From assembly GCA_903945495.1 (NCBI GenBank), contig CAJAVU010000056.1, positions 1 through 38,428 on the forward strand: a stretch of DNA of 38,428 nt, written 5' to 3'. Made by a program: the position numbers and the translations under genes. This document shows, one piece after another, positions 18,375-26,687 of this stretch (its first letter is position 1; each line of letters opens with the position of its first letter). Source of the DNA: an uncultured Flavobacteriales bacterium (GTDB lineage: Bacteria > Bacteroidota > Bacteroidia > Flavobacteriales_D > Crocinitomicaceae). The notes beneath the pieces were generated by a model. That model was given only the letters and a program-made list of their open reading frames with translations, searched no databases and was not told where the DNA came from.

Positions 18375-18993
18375 CGTGTATTTTTTTAATTTCAATTGCG
18401 TCATTGGCATCAATTCCAAGGGAATCTGCTATTTCTTTCGCACGCAACACTTGATCGATTGTGAGCCCCGTGCTATCACTCTCAGGCTTTAACGCATTTT
18501 TTAGGAAAATGGTACTTTCATCCATTCCCGGAACTGTCGTGGTGGAAACTTTGACCACTGGATGATACAACAAGGATGAATCCTTCTTTTCATCTGAGAA
18601 AAAATCTCCTTTTTCATCATACGATTCAGCAATCACTAACACAACACTGACAATGTAAAGCATTTTTAGTACCCCGAAAAACACACCAAAAAATTTATTC
18701 AGTGGCGTCAAATTGACAACGCGTATCAGCTGTTCGATTGTTTTTCCAGCAAAGAAAACCATTGCCCCAACGGCCAAAAAGATTAAGGTAAATGAGATGA
18801 TTGGCAAGTATTCTGAGTCCCAACCAAAACTTTTCTTCAAAAATGCAGCGATAAAATCGGAAAAATGAATTCCTGCGTACAAACCAACAAACAAGGCCAA
18901 AAGTGTAAACACTTCAATGACTAAACCATGTTTAAATCCTTTGTAGCCCGCATAAATTAATGGCACGATAATCAGAACATCTATAAAATTCAT
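18346..18993 (-). CDS. CvpA family membrane protein
   Basis: CvpA proteins are inner-membrane proteins with about four helices, named for a role in colicin V production and linked to envelope stress tolerance in some bacteria. The product begins MNFIDVLIIVPLIYAGYKGF, the standard family opening (a short helix, then a G-rich turn). Further hydrophobic helices follow at about 25-45, 65-85 and 100-125, then a soluble tail of about 85 residues. I chose the ATG at 18993 over the ATG at 19008, because the longer form starts right after the U-run of the upstream terminator. The length is 215 residues. Confidence 0.85.
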   Translation of the reverse strand: MNFIDVLIIVPLIYAGYKGFKHGLVIEVFTLLALFVGLYAGIHFSDFIAAFLKKSFGWDSEYLPIISFTLIFLAVGAMVFFAGKTIEQLIRVVNLTPLNKFFGVFFGVLKMLYIVSVVLVIAESYDEKGDFFSDEKKDSSLLYHPVVKVSTTTVPGMDESTIFLKNALKPESDSTGLTIDQVLRAKEIADSLGIDANDAIEIKKIHDEYVEKRVK

Positions 18994-19013
18994 GGCCGAA
19001 AAGTACATTAAAA

Positions 19014-19039
19014 AAGCCCTCCACCGCGGCAGAAGGCTT
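19014..19039 (-). terminator. Terminator after the YceI-like gene
   Basis: On the minus strand an AAGCC...GGCTT hairpin (stem about 10-12 bp with three G-U pairs) is followed by a short T run. It lies 23 bases after the YceI-like stop and just before cvpA. Its 5' arm AAGCCTTCTG is shared with the ctaD terminator at 27742-27771. Confidence 0.7.
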
Positions 19040-19061
19040 CCTATTTCTTAACGTTCGTTTG

Positions 19062-19697
19062 TTATTTACACTCTTTTTTCAAGGTAGTTGTAAACGACAA
19101 ATCCACTTCTGACCATAATTTTGATTTTCCATCAGCGCCTGTATGCAAATCTTTACATGCTGTGTTTAAGGCTGTAATGGCACTTCCAGCTTTCCAGTCG
19201 ACTACATCAATTGTTGCAGTAAAATTGAAGTTTGCATCTTCCAACGTGTACTCACCAACAACATCTTTCTTGATCTCATTCATCTCAATTTCGATGGTTG
19301 CTTTTCCGTTATCGCTCAACGATTTAATTTTTCCTTTGATGTTTTCCGTTCCGATCGTTCCAAAAAACAATTTGGCAATTTTACCGTTGCGTTCTTCGTT
19401 TTGTGTTTCAACACTGTTTGTTTCGATTAAAAACGAAATCGATTCAAGCACTTTTTTTGCATCTTTCGAAGCACCATCGCTTTCAACGCTAATCACATTG
19501 AAAGTTCCTTCTACCCCTTTTTTCTCTGTGAATTTAAAGGCTGTCCAAACCAACGAACTGGTACTCGAATCATACGCATACGTGCAATCTGTTTTTGTTT
19601 CCTCTGCTGTTGTTTCTTCTGTCTTAGGTTCTGAGCTACAACTTCCCAATCCTAAAAACAGCATCCCTACTGATAAAATGATAAATGACTTTTTCAT
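19062..19697 (-). CDS. YceI-like lipoprotein
   Basis: YceI-family proteins have a lipocalin-like beta barrel that binds isoprenoid-type lipids in the periplasm. The 211-residue product starts MKKSFIILSVGMLFLGLGSC, a lipoprotein signal with lipobox GLGS-Cys20. A Glu/Thr-rich linker (PKTEETTAEETKTD) leads into the barrel domain. Family-like blocks are SSLVWTAFKFTEKKGVEGTF, FLIETNSVETQNEERNGKI and NFTATIDVVDW. The ATG at 19697 is preferred; an upstream extension adds residues that spoil the signal peptide. A near-consensus box (TACCTTCG, 19715-19722) lies 17 bases upstream. Confidence 0.85.
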   Translation of the reverse strand: MKKSFIILSVGMLFLGLGSCSSEPKTEETTAEETKTDCTYAYDSSTSSLVWTAFKFTEKKGVEGTFNVISVESDGASKDAKKVLESISFLIETNSVETQNEERNGKIAKLFFGTIGTENIKGKIKSLSDNGKATIEIEMNEIKKDVVGEYTLEDANFNFTATIDVVDWKAGSAITALNTACKDLHTGADGKSKLWSEVDLSFTTTLKKECK

Positions 19698-19748
19698 AAT
19701 TGTGTAATTTTTATCGAAGGTAAGGAAAATTGGTGGAGGTTTTATTAA

Positions 19749-19876
19749 TTTGAAGATTTGATTCAATTTGAGAATTCGAAGATTTGAAAAATCAATTCCT
19801 TGGAATTATTGAATGGTCGAATCGACAAATCTTTTAAATCTTTGAATCTTGCGAATCTTTCGAATCACTTGAATTC
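19749..19876. repeat. Degenerate inverted array of 8-9 base GATTTGAA/GATTCGAA-type units
   Basis: The left half on the plus strand repeats units such as ATTTGAAG, ATTTGATT, AATTCGAAG and ATTTGAAA (about 19749-19791). The right half carries the opposite-strand form AAATC, TTGAATC, GCGAATC, TTCGAATC (about 19826-19876). Together they make a long, imperfect palindrome within the 215-base gap between the YceI-like gene and the gene at 19913. No coding sequence is seen. Function is unknown; I describe it only as a repeat. Confidence 0.6.
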
Positions 19877-19899
19877 CATCTCATCCTAATAATCTTTCG

Positions 19900-19907
19900 T
19901 ATTTTTG
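19900..19907 (+). promoter_or_regulatory. -7 promoter box (TATTTTTG) placed for a leaderless mRNA
   Basis: TATTTTTG matches TAnnTTTG and ends five bases before the ATG at 19913. The spacing is almost the same as at 10438-10445, so transcription should begin at or next to the start codon. Confidence 0.55.
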
Positions 19908-19912
19908 CATTT

Positions 19913-20275
19913 ATGGATTACGCAATTGAATTACGCTTTCAGAAATTAAAGGCAAGCTTAGAAGAAAAGTTTGGTGAAGGAATGGACTTACAAGCCATTT
20001 TGTTTTTAATCGGGGTCAATGAATTGGGAACTGGTTATAAAAATTTCACCAAAAATGAAAAGACTGATTTGTTTCACATTGCCATTTGCACCTTGCTAGA
20101 ACCTTATGGTTATTACGAGTTTGAAGGACGTGACGCTGAAAATTGGCCGCATTTTAAGCTGAATAATTCACTTCCTCCATTGAGTCATCAAGAACAACAA
20201 CATTTAATGAAAGAATCGATGTTGGATTATTTTATTCAAAATGACTATTACACAGAAGAAGCTGAAACAGAGTAA
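19913..20275 (+). CDS. Conserved hypothetical protein upstream of rseP
   Basis: This 120-residue acidic, soluble protein has no signal peptide or membrane segment. Visible parts are a helical N-terminus (IELRFQKLKASLEEKFGEGM), a segment LQAILFLIGVNELGTGYKNF, and a central TDLFHIAICTLLEPYGYYEF. From memory, short proteins of this look are found next to rseP in other Bacteroidota, but I cannot name a domain. It ends 36 bases before rseP, which has its own promoter box in the gap, so the two may be transcribed separately or together. Confidence 0.8.
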   Translation: MDYAIELRFQKLKASLEEKFGEGMDLQAILFLIGVNELGTGYKNFTKNEKTDLFHIAICTLLEPYGYYEFEGRDAENWPHFKLNNSLPPLSHQEQQHLMKESMLDYFIQNDYYTEEAETE

Positions 20276-20280
20276 AAAAC

Positions 20281-20288
20281 TATATTTG
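20281..20288 (+). promoter_or_regulatory. -7 promoter box (TATATTTG) for rseP
   Basis: TATATTTG is an exact TAnnTTTG match directly after the stop of the upstream gene and 22 bases before the rseP ATG. Confidence 0.55.
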
Positions 20289-20310
20289 CACCTTAAACAT
20301 TAATCAAGAC

Positions 20311-21654
20311 ATGGATTTTTTAATCAAAGCCGCACAATTAATTTTATCACTTTCAATACTTGTTGTTTTGCACGAATTTGGGCATTTCATTCCTGCTCGT
20401 TTGTTTAAAACACGTGTTGAAAAATTCTATTTATTCTTCAATCCTTGGTTTTCGTTGTTCAAGAAAAAAGTAGGAGAAACAGAATGGGGAATTGGATGGT
20501 TGCCATTGGGTGGATATGTGAAAATCGCAGGAATGGTTGATGAATCAATGGACAAAGAACAACTAGCGCAACCCGCACAACCTTGGGAATTTAGAGCGAA
20601 ACCAGCATGGCAACGTTTAATTATCATGTTGGGTGGTGTAACCGTAAACTTGATAATTGGGTTTTTCATTTACATCATGGTTGTTTTTGCGTATGGTGAA
20701 GAAAAATTAAATCCAACTGACGTTACTTCTGGAATTTCTGTTCACCCCTATTTAGCAAAATACGGAGTTGAATCAGGTGATAATATCCTGAAAATTAATG
20801 ATGAAAAGTTGGAAAACATTTTAGAATCCAACGCAATCGTCATGTTGCGCGATGGCCGTAAATTGGAAGTTAAAAAAGCAGATGGTACCATAAAAACAGT
20901 TCAATTACCAGAAGACATTGATCAACAATTGTTTCAGAATGGTGCAATGACGATTTTTTCTCCGCGAACATTAGGAGTGAAAATCAAGGTTGTTGAGAAA
21001 AACTCTCCAGCTGCTAAAGCGAAATTAGTTGAGAACGATTATGTTGTCGCAGTGAATGGTAAGTTGATCCATTTTTCAGATGAGTTTCAAGCTGCTGTTT
21101 TCAATAACAAAGGAAAAGAAATCGACTTAAAAATTAAACGCGGAAAAGAATTTATTACGACCAAATTGACCATCCCGAAAACGGGTAAATATGAAGGACG
21201 AATTGGTATCCAACACGGCGCTTACAAAGTAATTGACAAGGACAAAATCAAACAAGTTGATTACACCTTTGGTCAAAGTATTGGACGCGGTTTCGTTTTA
21301 GGAAAAAACACGCTTTCCGATTACGTTTCTCAATTCAAGTTCGTGTTTACGAAAAAAGGCGCTTCTTCAGTTGGTGGTTTTGGTGCAATTGGTAACATGT
21401 TCCCTTCGCAATGGGATTGGCACAAGTTCTGGTTGAATACAGCCTTAATCTCAATCATTTTGGCGTTCATGAATATTCTTCCAATTCCTGCTTTGGATGG
21501 TGGACACGTTGTATTCTTATTATATGAAATTGTAACTGGACGTGAGGCTCCGCAAAAAGTCTTGGAATACGCGCAGTATGTTGGTTTCTTCTTGTTAATG
21601 GGATTGTTACTCTATGCAAACGGAAACGACCTCTACAAATGGTTATTCCCATAA
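20311..21654 (+). CDS. rseP: RIP metalloprotease RseP (site-2 protease)
   Basis: RseP is an inner-membrane zinc protease that cuts within transmembrane segments, releasing anti-sigma factors or clearing leftover signal peptides. The 447-residue product has the zinc motif HEFGH at 21-25 in the first helix. The third metal ligand is in LPIPALDGGH (Asp396) near the C-terminus. In between lie transmembrane helix 2 (~105-125), two PDZ-like domains (~130-210 and ~220-310; the second includes VVEKNSPAAKAKLVENDYVV), and C-terminal helices ending at FLLMGLLLYANGNDLYKWLF. The length is normal for the family. Confidence 0.95.
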   Translation: MDFLIKAAQLILSLSILVVLHEFGHFIPARLFKTRVEKFYLFFNPWFSLFKKKVGETEWGIGWLPLGGYVKIAGMVDESMDKEQLAQPAQPWEFRAKPAWQRLIIMLGGVTVNLIIGFFIYIMVVFAYGEEKLNPTDVTSGISVHPYLAKYGVESGDNILKINDEKLENILESNAIVMLRDGRKLEVKKADGTIKTVQLPEDIDQQLFQNGAMTIFSPRTLGVKIKVVEKNSPAAKAKLVENDYVVAVNGKLIHFSDEFQAAVFNNKGKEIDLKIKRGKEFITTKLTIPKTGKYEGRIGIQHGAYKVIDKDKIKQVDYTFGQSIGRGFVLGKNTLSDYVSQFKFVFTKKGASSVGGFGAIGNMFPSQWDWHKFWLNTALISIILAFMNILPIPALDGGHVVFLLYEIVTGREAPQKVLEYAQYVGFFLLMGLLLYANGNDLYKWLFP

Positions 21655-21753
21655 GTAGTTCATCCAATCATCAGAATATATTACCGCAAAACAGATTGTT
21701 GTTACGTTTATGTAGCACCTGAAAGTTTATGGCTTAATAGTTGTAAATTGGCA

Positions 21754-21777
21754 ATGAAAAAAATCAAAACCCTATGA
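21754..21777 (+). other. Possible 7-codon leader ORF overlapping the next start
   Basis: ATG AAA AAA ATC AAA ACC CTA TGA encodes MKKIKTL. Its stop overlaps the ATG of the next gene (ATGA). The peptide resembles the MKKILLS start of that gene, so it may be a small duplication of the start region or chance in AT-rich DNA. The expected function, if any, is translational coupling. Confidence 0.25.
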
Positions 21778-22448
21778 AAAAGATTCTATTATCCTTAGCC
21801 TTAATTGTTGGATCAATTACAGTTAATTACGCTCAAATCAAAGAAGGTCGCGTTACCTATAAAATTGATATTTCTACTGAAAATCCAGATATGGAAATGG
21901 TCGTTGGAATGATGCAAGGTTCAACACTTGATATTTATTTCAAGGAAAAAATGACACGAGCTGAAATGAAAATGGGCTCTATGATGAACATGACAACAAT
22001 TTCTGATGAGAAATCAGGGAAATTATTGATGTTAATGAGCGGGATGATCGGGAAGAAAGCAATCTCAACAACAACTGAAGAGCTTTCAAGCAAAGATGAA
22101 AAAGAAAAACCGAAATATGAAGTGGAACTTGTTGATGAGACAAAAGACATTGCTGGTTACAAATGTAAAAAAGCAATTTTGACGGATGAAGAAGGAAATG
22201 AATCAACTTTTTGGTACACCGAAGAAATTGAGGTTTCTAAGAAAGGTCAAAACTATTTAAATGAAAACGTACCAGGATATCCAATGCAATATGAAATCAA
22301 TAACAGTGGATTGGTAATGGGAATGACTGTTACGAACATCACAAAAGAATTATCTAAAAGTGACTTGAAATTATTCGATATGTCAATTCCAGAAGGATAC
22401 GCTGAAATGACTATGGAAGAATTACAACAAATGGGTATGGGCATGTAA
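21774..22448 (+). CDS. Met-rich exported protein, GLPGLI/DUF4412-like
   Basis: The 224-residue product has a Sec signal peptide (MKKILLSLALIVGSITVNYAQ). The body fits the GLPGLI/DUF4412 pattern of Bacteroidota envelope proteins: a beta-rich start (EGRVTYKIDI), DETKDIAGYKCKKAILTDEE, a W-Y-T-E-E block, and NENVPGYPMQYEI where the family's glycine/proline signature falls. Methionine makes up 23 of 224 residues, clustered at ~45-75, ~85-95 and the C-terminus (QQMGMGM). One cysteine (in YKCKK) is present. Function is unknown. The gene ends at a shared bidirectional terminator. Confidence 0.68.
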   Translation: MKKILLSLALIVGSITVNYAQIKEGRVTYKIDISTENPDMEMVVGMMQGSTLDIYFKEKMTRAEMKMGSMMNMTTISDEKSGKLLMLMSGMIGKKAISTTTEELSSKDEKEKPKYEVELVDETKDIAGYKCKKAILTDEEGNESTFWYTEEIEVSKKGQNYLNENVPGYPMQYEINNSGLVMGMTVTNITKELSKSDLKLFDMSIPEGYAEMTMEELQQMGMGM

Positions 22449-22464
22449 TAATTGCCATATAAAG

Positions 22465-22496
22465 AAAAAAGGAGCTGAAATTCAGCTCCTTTTTTT
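22465..22496. terminator. Bidirectional rho-independent terminator
   Basis: A near-perfect palindrome with core GGAGCTGAA/TTCAGCTCC is flanked by an A run on the left and a T run on the right. It lies between the convergent GLPGLI-like and DUF1501 genes, ending only three bases from the DUF1501 stop. Confidence 0.9.
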
Positions 22497-22498
22497 TA

Positions 22499-24049
22499 TC
22501 ATTTAACTTTTACCAATTTCGTTTGTTGTGAACCCGATTCTTTTTGTACAAACACGATGTATTCACCTGCTTGTAAATCGTGTAGTTCGAATGGAATCGT
22601 ATGTGTTCCTTGTTCAATGTTACCATCAAATACAAGCGCCACAGATCTTCCTGTTAAATCATACACTTCAATTTTAACCCATTCGTTTTGTGCGTCAAAT
22701 CGAACAGAACTTGCAGAAGTGGCAGGATTCGGGAATACCAAAATTCGGTTTCTTTCAAATTCCTCATCTTCCACTCTCAGATTACATGCTCCAAGTACTT
22801 GGTAGAATGTTACCGTTTGTTCAAATAATGGTTGAATATCCGCCATTGGAACCTCAAACCAATCTTTTAAGATTGATGCGTAAATATCCCTAAAATCAAT
22901 TTGCATTGGAACACCTGCTTGATCAACAACCGTGCTTCCAATAGTTGGATTTGGACCAATTACTCCAGAATTGATACATGATCCAAACAAGAACAATGGT
23001 GCTGCATCTCCGTGATCGGTTCCATCACTCGCATTTGAAGCTATTTGACGTCCAAATTCAGAGAAGGTCATTCCGGCAACGCGATTTTCCAATCCTAACA
23101 ATTGTAAATCATTTTGAAATGCAGTAACAGCATCTGATAGTGTTTTCAACAAATTTGCGTGTTCTCCAGCAGTTGTATCCGTGCTTGAAACTTGCGCATT
23201 ATGTGTATCAAAACCATTAATATTTAAAATATAAACTTTCGTTTTTAATCCACCCGAAATCATTTGAGCTACATAGCGCAATTGAACCGCAATTGGATTA
23301 TTCGCATCATATAATGTTGACAAGGTATTTCCAGCATTCGCAGCTGCGTTAATTTGGGCACCATATGAATTCGTTTGATCGATCAAGGTCGACAAATACT
23401 CCATATGTGAACCAAAGTATGTTCCATCATTTACAACGGTACTACTTAATAAATTGACAGCTGCAAAAGGATCTTCCAACGCTTGTGAGAAATTAGCCAT
23501 TAATCCTTGGCACGTTGCTGATACTTCATATCCCATACTGATGGCAAATGGATCAGGATACGTAGCATTCGGATAATCCTCAGGGTAGTTTGGGTAATCA
23601 TTGTCAAATTGACGACCTAACCAACCACGCGTTTCATTGATGTCTAACATTCCCGTTGACCAAATATCCATTGAACGGAAGTGCGATCTATTTTGCTCAG
23701 GATAACCAACATTTTGAACGATACTCAATTTACCATTGTTAAACATAGATTGCATTCCTGTCATAATAGGATGCAATCCCAATGTTGGCGTTAAGGATAA
23801 AATAGACGTTTCTGGTACCACAACATTTGGTCGTTGTATCATCAAATTATCGTATTGATCCAATGGTATAACTGTGTTCAATCCATCATTTCCACCATTC
23901 AAACGAATAATCACGAATACGCGATCTTCGGCACTTTTTGAATAATTGAATAACTTCTTTTCTATTGCCTGAAAGTTAATGTCTTTTAAAACAAAAGGAG
24001 CAGCAACTGAGGCTAATGAAACATTCTTTACAAAATTTCTTCTTTTCAT
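22499..24049 (-). CDS. DUF1501 family protein with T9SS sorting domain
   Basis: DUF1501 proteins are sulfatase/phosphatase-fold-like exported proteins of unknown activity, usually paired with DUF1800. The 516-residue product starts MKRRNFVKNVSLASVAAPFV, a twin-arginine-type signal. Family blocks follow: VIIRLNGGNDGLNTVIP (~46-62), QNVGYPEQNRSHFRSMDIW, ILNINGFDTHNAQ, MTFSEFGRQIASNASDGTDHG and PMQIDFRDIYASILKDWF. Residues ~440-516 form a T9SS type A sorting domain (ILVFPNPATSASSVRF to the end). The protein should be exported, carried across the outer membrane and perhaps anchored there. It begins 18 bases after the DUF1800 gene. Confidence 0.9.
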   Translation of the reverse strand: MKRRNFVKNVSLASVAAPFVLKDINFQAIEKKLFNYSKSAEDRVFVIIRLNGGNDGLNTVIPLDQYDNLMIQRPNVVVPETSILSLTPTLGLHPIMTGMQSMFNNGKLSIVQNVGYPEQNRSHFRSMDIWSTGMLDINETRGWLGRQFDNDYPNYPEDYPNATYPDPFAISMGYEVSATCQGLMANFSQALEDPFAAVNLLSSTVVNDGTYFGSHMEYLSTLIDQTNSYGAQINAAANAGNTLSTLYDANNPIAVQLRYVAQMISGGLKTKVYILNINGFDTHNAQVSSTDTTAGEHANLLKTLSDAVTAFQNDLQLLGLENRVAGMTFSEFGRQIASNASDGTDHGDAAPLFLFGSCINSGVIGPNPTIGSTVVDQAGVPMQIDFRDIYASILKDWFEVPMADIQPLFEQTVTFYQVLGACNLRVEDEEFERNRILVFPNPATSASSVRFDAQNEWVKIEVYDLTGRSVALVFDGNIEQGTHTIPFELHDLQAGEYIVFVQKESGSQQTKLVKVK

Positions 24050-24067
24050 AATCTTCTGTTTTACTCC

Positions 24068-25687
24068 TTAAATTGTTTGAAATTCTGGCATTTGGAAAAT
24101 TCTCGCCAATACAAACTCGATTCGCTGTTTCACTGGATTCGAAAAGGTCGTGTTTCCAGGATTCGCTATGTAATCATTGTACTGTATTGTCCATTCAAAA
24201 TCAGGTTGACCATTCGTAAGAATGAACTTCAACGTGGTTTTTTGCAAAGTACTAATTGCTTTAGGGAAGAACACATCACACATATCATCAATTACAATCA
24301 CTGGATCTGACGGAAGAGACAAACCATCGACAAATGCTAAAGCATTCAATTTCAAATTTTGTCCTCCAACTGGAATCCCAGGATAAACAGTGATGTAGTT
24401 CGCAATGTCAAATCGCGTTTTAATATGTGTAGAATTCACCCACAATTTTGAAAATGCCGGAGCTTGATAATATTCAATCCACCCAGCAACAGAAGGAGGT
24501 GTTGCATATGCTTGTCCCATTGATTCAGCTAACCAATACAGCGTAAGATACATTTCTGAATCGATAGCTAAGTTGAAATTAGGACCTGAATTCGTTGCGT
24601 TAAACATACCAAACAACAATTCTATTGGACCACGAATGATAGATCCTCTGAGTGATACATCGTAAAAATGTTCACTCTTTAACAATTGTTCTACAACGGG
24701 TAAAATATCATAATTGTTTGCAATCATCGTTGCTGCCATCTCAGGAATCACATCCGTCATTACAGCTGGCGTTAAATCATAATTCACAAAGTAGCGATAC
24801 AACTTTGTACAAATGTAAGTCGCCACTTGCGGTTGCTGAAAAATGATATCGATATAATTAGAATACTCGTTTGCTCCAGCGTTCGGAACGGTAACACTTC
24901 CAAAGTGAGTTGACAATTGTTTCGTGCTCGTATCGTGTAAGAATGACGTATACGTCGCAACAGGTGAAGGAAGTGTTGTACTGCGTAAACCATCAACAAG
25001 ATAACCTGTCAGAATTTTTGCACCAGCTGCAACATCTTCTTCTTTATAATTTGTGTAATCTCCCGGACCAATTTGTGGACCTTTTCCGATCGTAAACAAT
25101 TCCAATAACTCACGTGCATAATTCTCGTTAGGACTATACAAGGTATTTGTCGCTCCATTCAAAAACAACAACATACATGGATCGATTGTTACATCTTTCA
25201 CCATCTGCTTGAAATTGCCCAAAGCATGCGAACGAAGTAACATGTGATAATTGTACGTTGCACGTGCATCCGAGGCAACGGTCGCGGAAAAATGATTTTG
25301 CCAAAAGACACACATCTTTTCAGCAATACTTAGATTCTCTGTGTTTACGCGTTTCATAATCCATGCAGCCAAGGACTTGATTCGTGCATTCTCCGTTAAT
25401 TGAGCGTTCGTCACATCGGATGGATAAACACTAGTAATCCATGTTGTTCCAACAGCCGAAGTAGCATCATTCGAATCGTATGTTAATGGGTCAGAAATAA
25501 CAGGAATCTGTAACAATGAAGCTACAGTTGTATTCATTCCGTTGGAAACAGCATCAAGAATTTGTTGATTCGTTGCACCGAACATTGTTCGTCGCAATAA
25601 ATGCGCTGCTTCTGACTTTGTCCACGCGCCTGTGTAAGGCACCATGCTCAAAGAGACAGGTTCTTCTATCGAGAGATCTGGATTCAT
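24068..25687 (-). CDS. DUF1800 family protein
   Basis: The 539-residue product carries DUF1800 hallmarks. These are an N-terminal WTKSEAAHLLRRTMFGATN (~22-40), CVFWQNHFSATV, DPCMLLFLNGATNT, ENYARELLELFTIG and LLKSEHFYDVSLRGSIIRGP. Activity is unknown, and members occur as operon partners of DUF1501 proteins, as here. No clear signal peptide is seen: the first 20 residues (MNPDLSIEEPVSLSMVPYTG) are not hydrophobic. Either export differs from its partner or the protein stays inside. It is the first gene of the pair, 62 bases after queG on the same strand. Confidence 0.9.
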   Translation of the reverse strand: MNPDLSIEEPVSLSMVPYTGAWTKSEAAHLLRRTMFGATNQQILDAVSNGMNTTVASLLQIPVISDPLTYDSNDATSAVGTTWITSVYPSDVTNAQLTENARIKSLAAWIMKRVNTENLSIAEKMCVFWQNHFSATVASDARATYNYHMLLRSHALGNFKQMVKDVTIDPCMLLFLNGATNTLYSPNENYARELLELFTIGKGPQIGPGDYTNYKEEDVAAGAKILTGYLVDGLRSTTLPSPVATYTSFLHDTSTKQLSTHFGSVTVPNAGANEYSNYIDIIFQQPQVATYICTKLYRYFVNYDLTPAVMTDVIPEMAATMIANNYDILPVVEQLLKSEHFYDVSLRGSIIRGPIELLFGMFNATNSGPNFNLAIDSEMYLTLYWLAESMGQAYATPPSVAGWIEYYQAPAFSKLWVNSTHIKTRFDIANYITVYPGIPVGGQNLKLNALAFVDGLSLPSDPVIVIDDMCDVFFPKAISTLQKTTLKFILTNGQPDFEWTIQYNDYIANPGNTTFSNPVKQRIEFVLARIFQMPEFQTI

Positions 25688-25749
25688 GTAGTAAGTTTTA
25701 ACAAGGCAATTTACAAATATTTACAATCCAGCGATTGTTAAACATGCTA

Positions 25750-26676
25750 TTATTCTGTTAAAAATTCAATATTCCGTTGAAGACCGTCAAATTTTGTTCG
25801 TTTCACAGCAGACAACTTAAATAGCTCACTAAATACTTCATTTGTGAGTTCTTTCCAGTCCGTTTGAGACAACGAAAGCAGCTTGTCATTTGGATTAAAT
25901 CGCGGTTCTTGGTGTTTTTTAGCAAATCGATTCCACGGGCAAACATCTTGGCAAACATCGCATCCAAACATCCAATTATCCATTTTCCCTTTAAACTCCG
26001 TGGGTAGAATTGCATCTTTTAATTCAATGGTCAAATATGAAATACATTTCGAACCATCAACAACATATGGCTCGACGATTGCATCGGTTGGACAAGCATC
26101 AATACAGCGCGTGCATGTTCCACAATAATCTTTTATAGGTCCATCTGCTTCGAGTTCCAAATCAAGGATTAACTCAGCAATGAAAAAGAACGATCCTTGT
26201 TTCGGATGTATAAGATTACTGTTCTTTCCAACCCAACCTAAACCTGATTTCTTTGCCCATGCTTTATCCATTACCGGTGCCGAATCAACAAATACACGCC
26301 CACTCACTTCACCAATCACTGATTGAATGTCCTCTAAGAAAACCTTTAACTTGTCTTTTATTACATAATGATAATCTTCCCCAAAAGCATATTTGGAAAG
26401 TTTAGGAGCTGATTCGTCTTGCTGTAATTCGTCGGTTTGATAATTCAATAAAAGAGAAACGACCGATTTTGCACCATCCACTAATAAACGGGGATCTAAA
26501 CGTTTATCAAAATGGTTTTCCATATAGGACATTTTACCATTATACGATCTTTTCAGCCACGTTTCAAGGTGCTGCGCTTCATCTTCTAAAAAATTAGCTT
26601 TAGAAATACCACAGTAAGAAAAACCCAATTCTAGTGCCTTTTCCTTTATGAACTTGGTGTGATTAATTCGCTGCAT
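25750..26676 (-). CDS. queG: Epoxyqueuosine reductase (QueG)
   Basis: QueG reduces epoxyqueuosine to queuosine in tRNA anticodons, using cobalamin and two [4Fe-4S] clusters. The 308-residue product has Cys185-x2-Cys188-x2-Cys191-x3-Cys195 and Cys239-x2-Cys242-x3-Cys246 (plus Cys211). The catalytic aspartate is Asp131 in [19 protein letters not shown]. It lacks the long C-terminal HEAT-like tail of E. coli QueG (~379 residues). I believe this short form is usual in Bacteroidota. The ATG at 26676 gives MQRINHTKF; an upstream extension would run into ruvB. It begins 11 bases after the ruvB stop, so the two are cotranscribed. Confidence 0.93.
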   Translation of the reverse strand: MQRINHTKFIKEKALELGFSYCGISKANFLEDEAQHLETWLKRSYNGKMSYMENHFDKRLDPRLLVDGAKSVVSLLLNYQTDELQQDESAPKLSKYAFGEDYHYVIKDKLKVFLEDIQSVIGEVSGRVFVDSAPVMDKAWAKKSGLGWVGKNSNLIHPKQGSFFFIAELILDLELEADGPIKDYCGTCTRCIDACPTDAIVEPYVVDGSKCISYLTIELKDAILPTEFKGKMDNWMFGCDVCQDVCPWNRFAKKHQEPRFNPNDKLLSLSQTDWKELTNEVFSELFKLSAVKRTKFDGLQRNIEFLTE

Positions 26677-26687
26677 GGTTGAGGAAA

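Noticed and set aside
19162-19707. 181-codon plus-strand frame opposite the YceI-like gene
   Set aside because: It mirrors the YceI-like gene almost end to end. The minus-strand product has a lipobox and family motifs; the plus-strand one has neither.
19749-19876. CRISPR array
   Set aside because: Units are 8-9 bases, degenerate and contiguous, with no constant repeat-spacer pattern and no cas genes nearby.
25750-26676. Truncated queG pseudogene
   Set aside because: Both iron-sulfur motifs and the catalytic Asp are intact. Only the C-terminal HEAT-like tail of the E. coli form is missing, which is normal for short QueG proteins.
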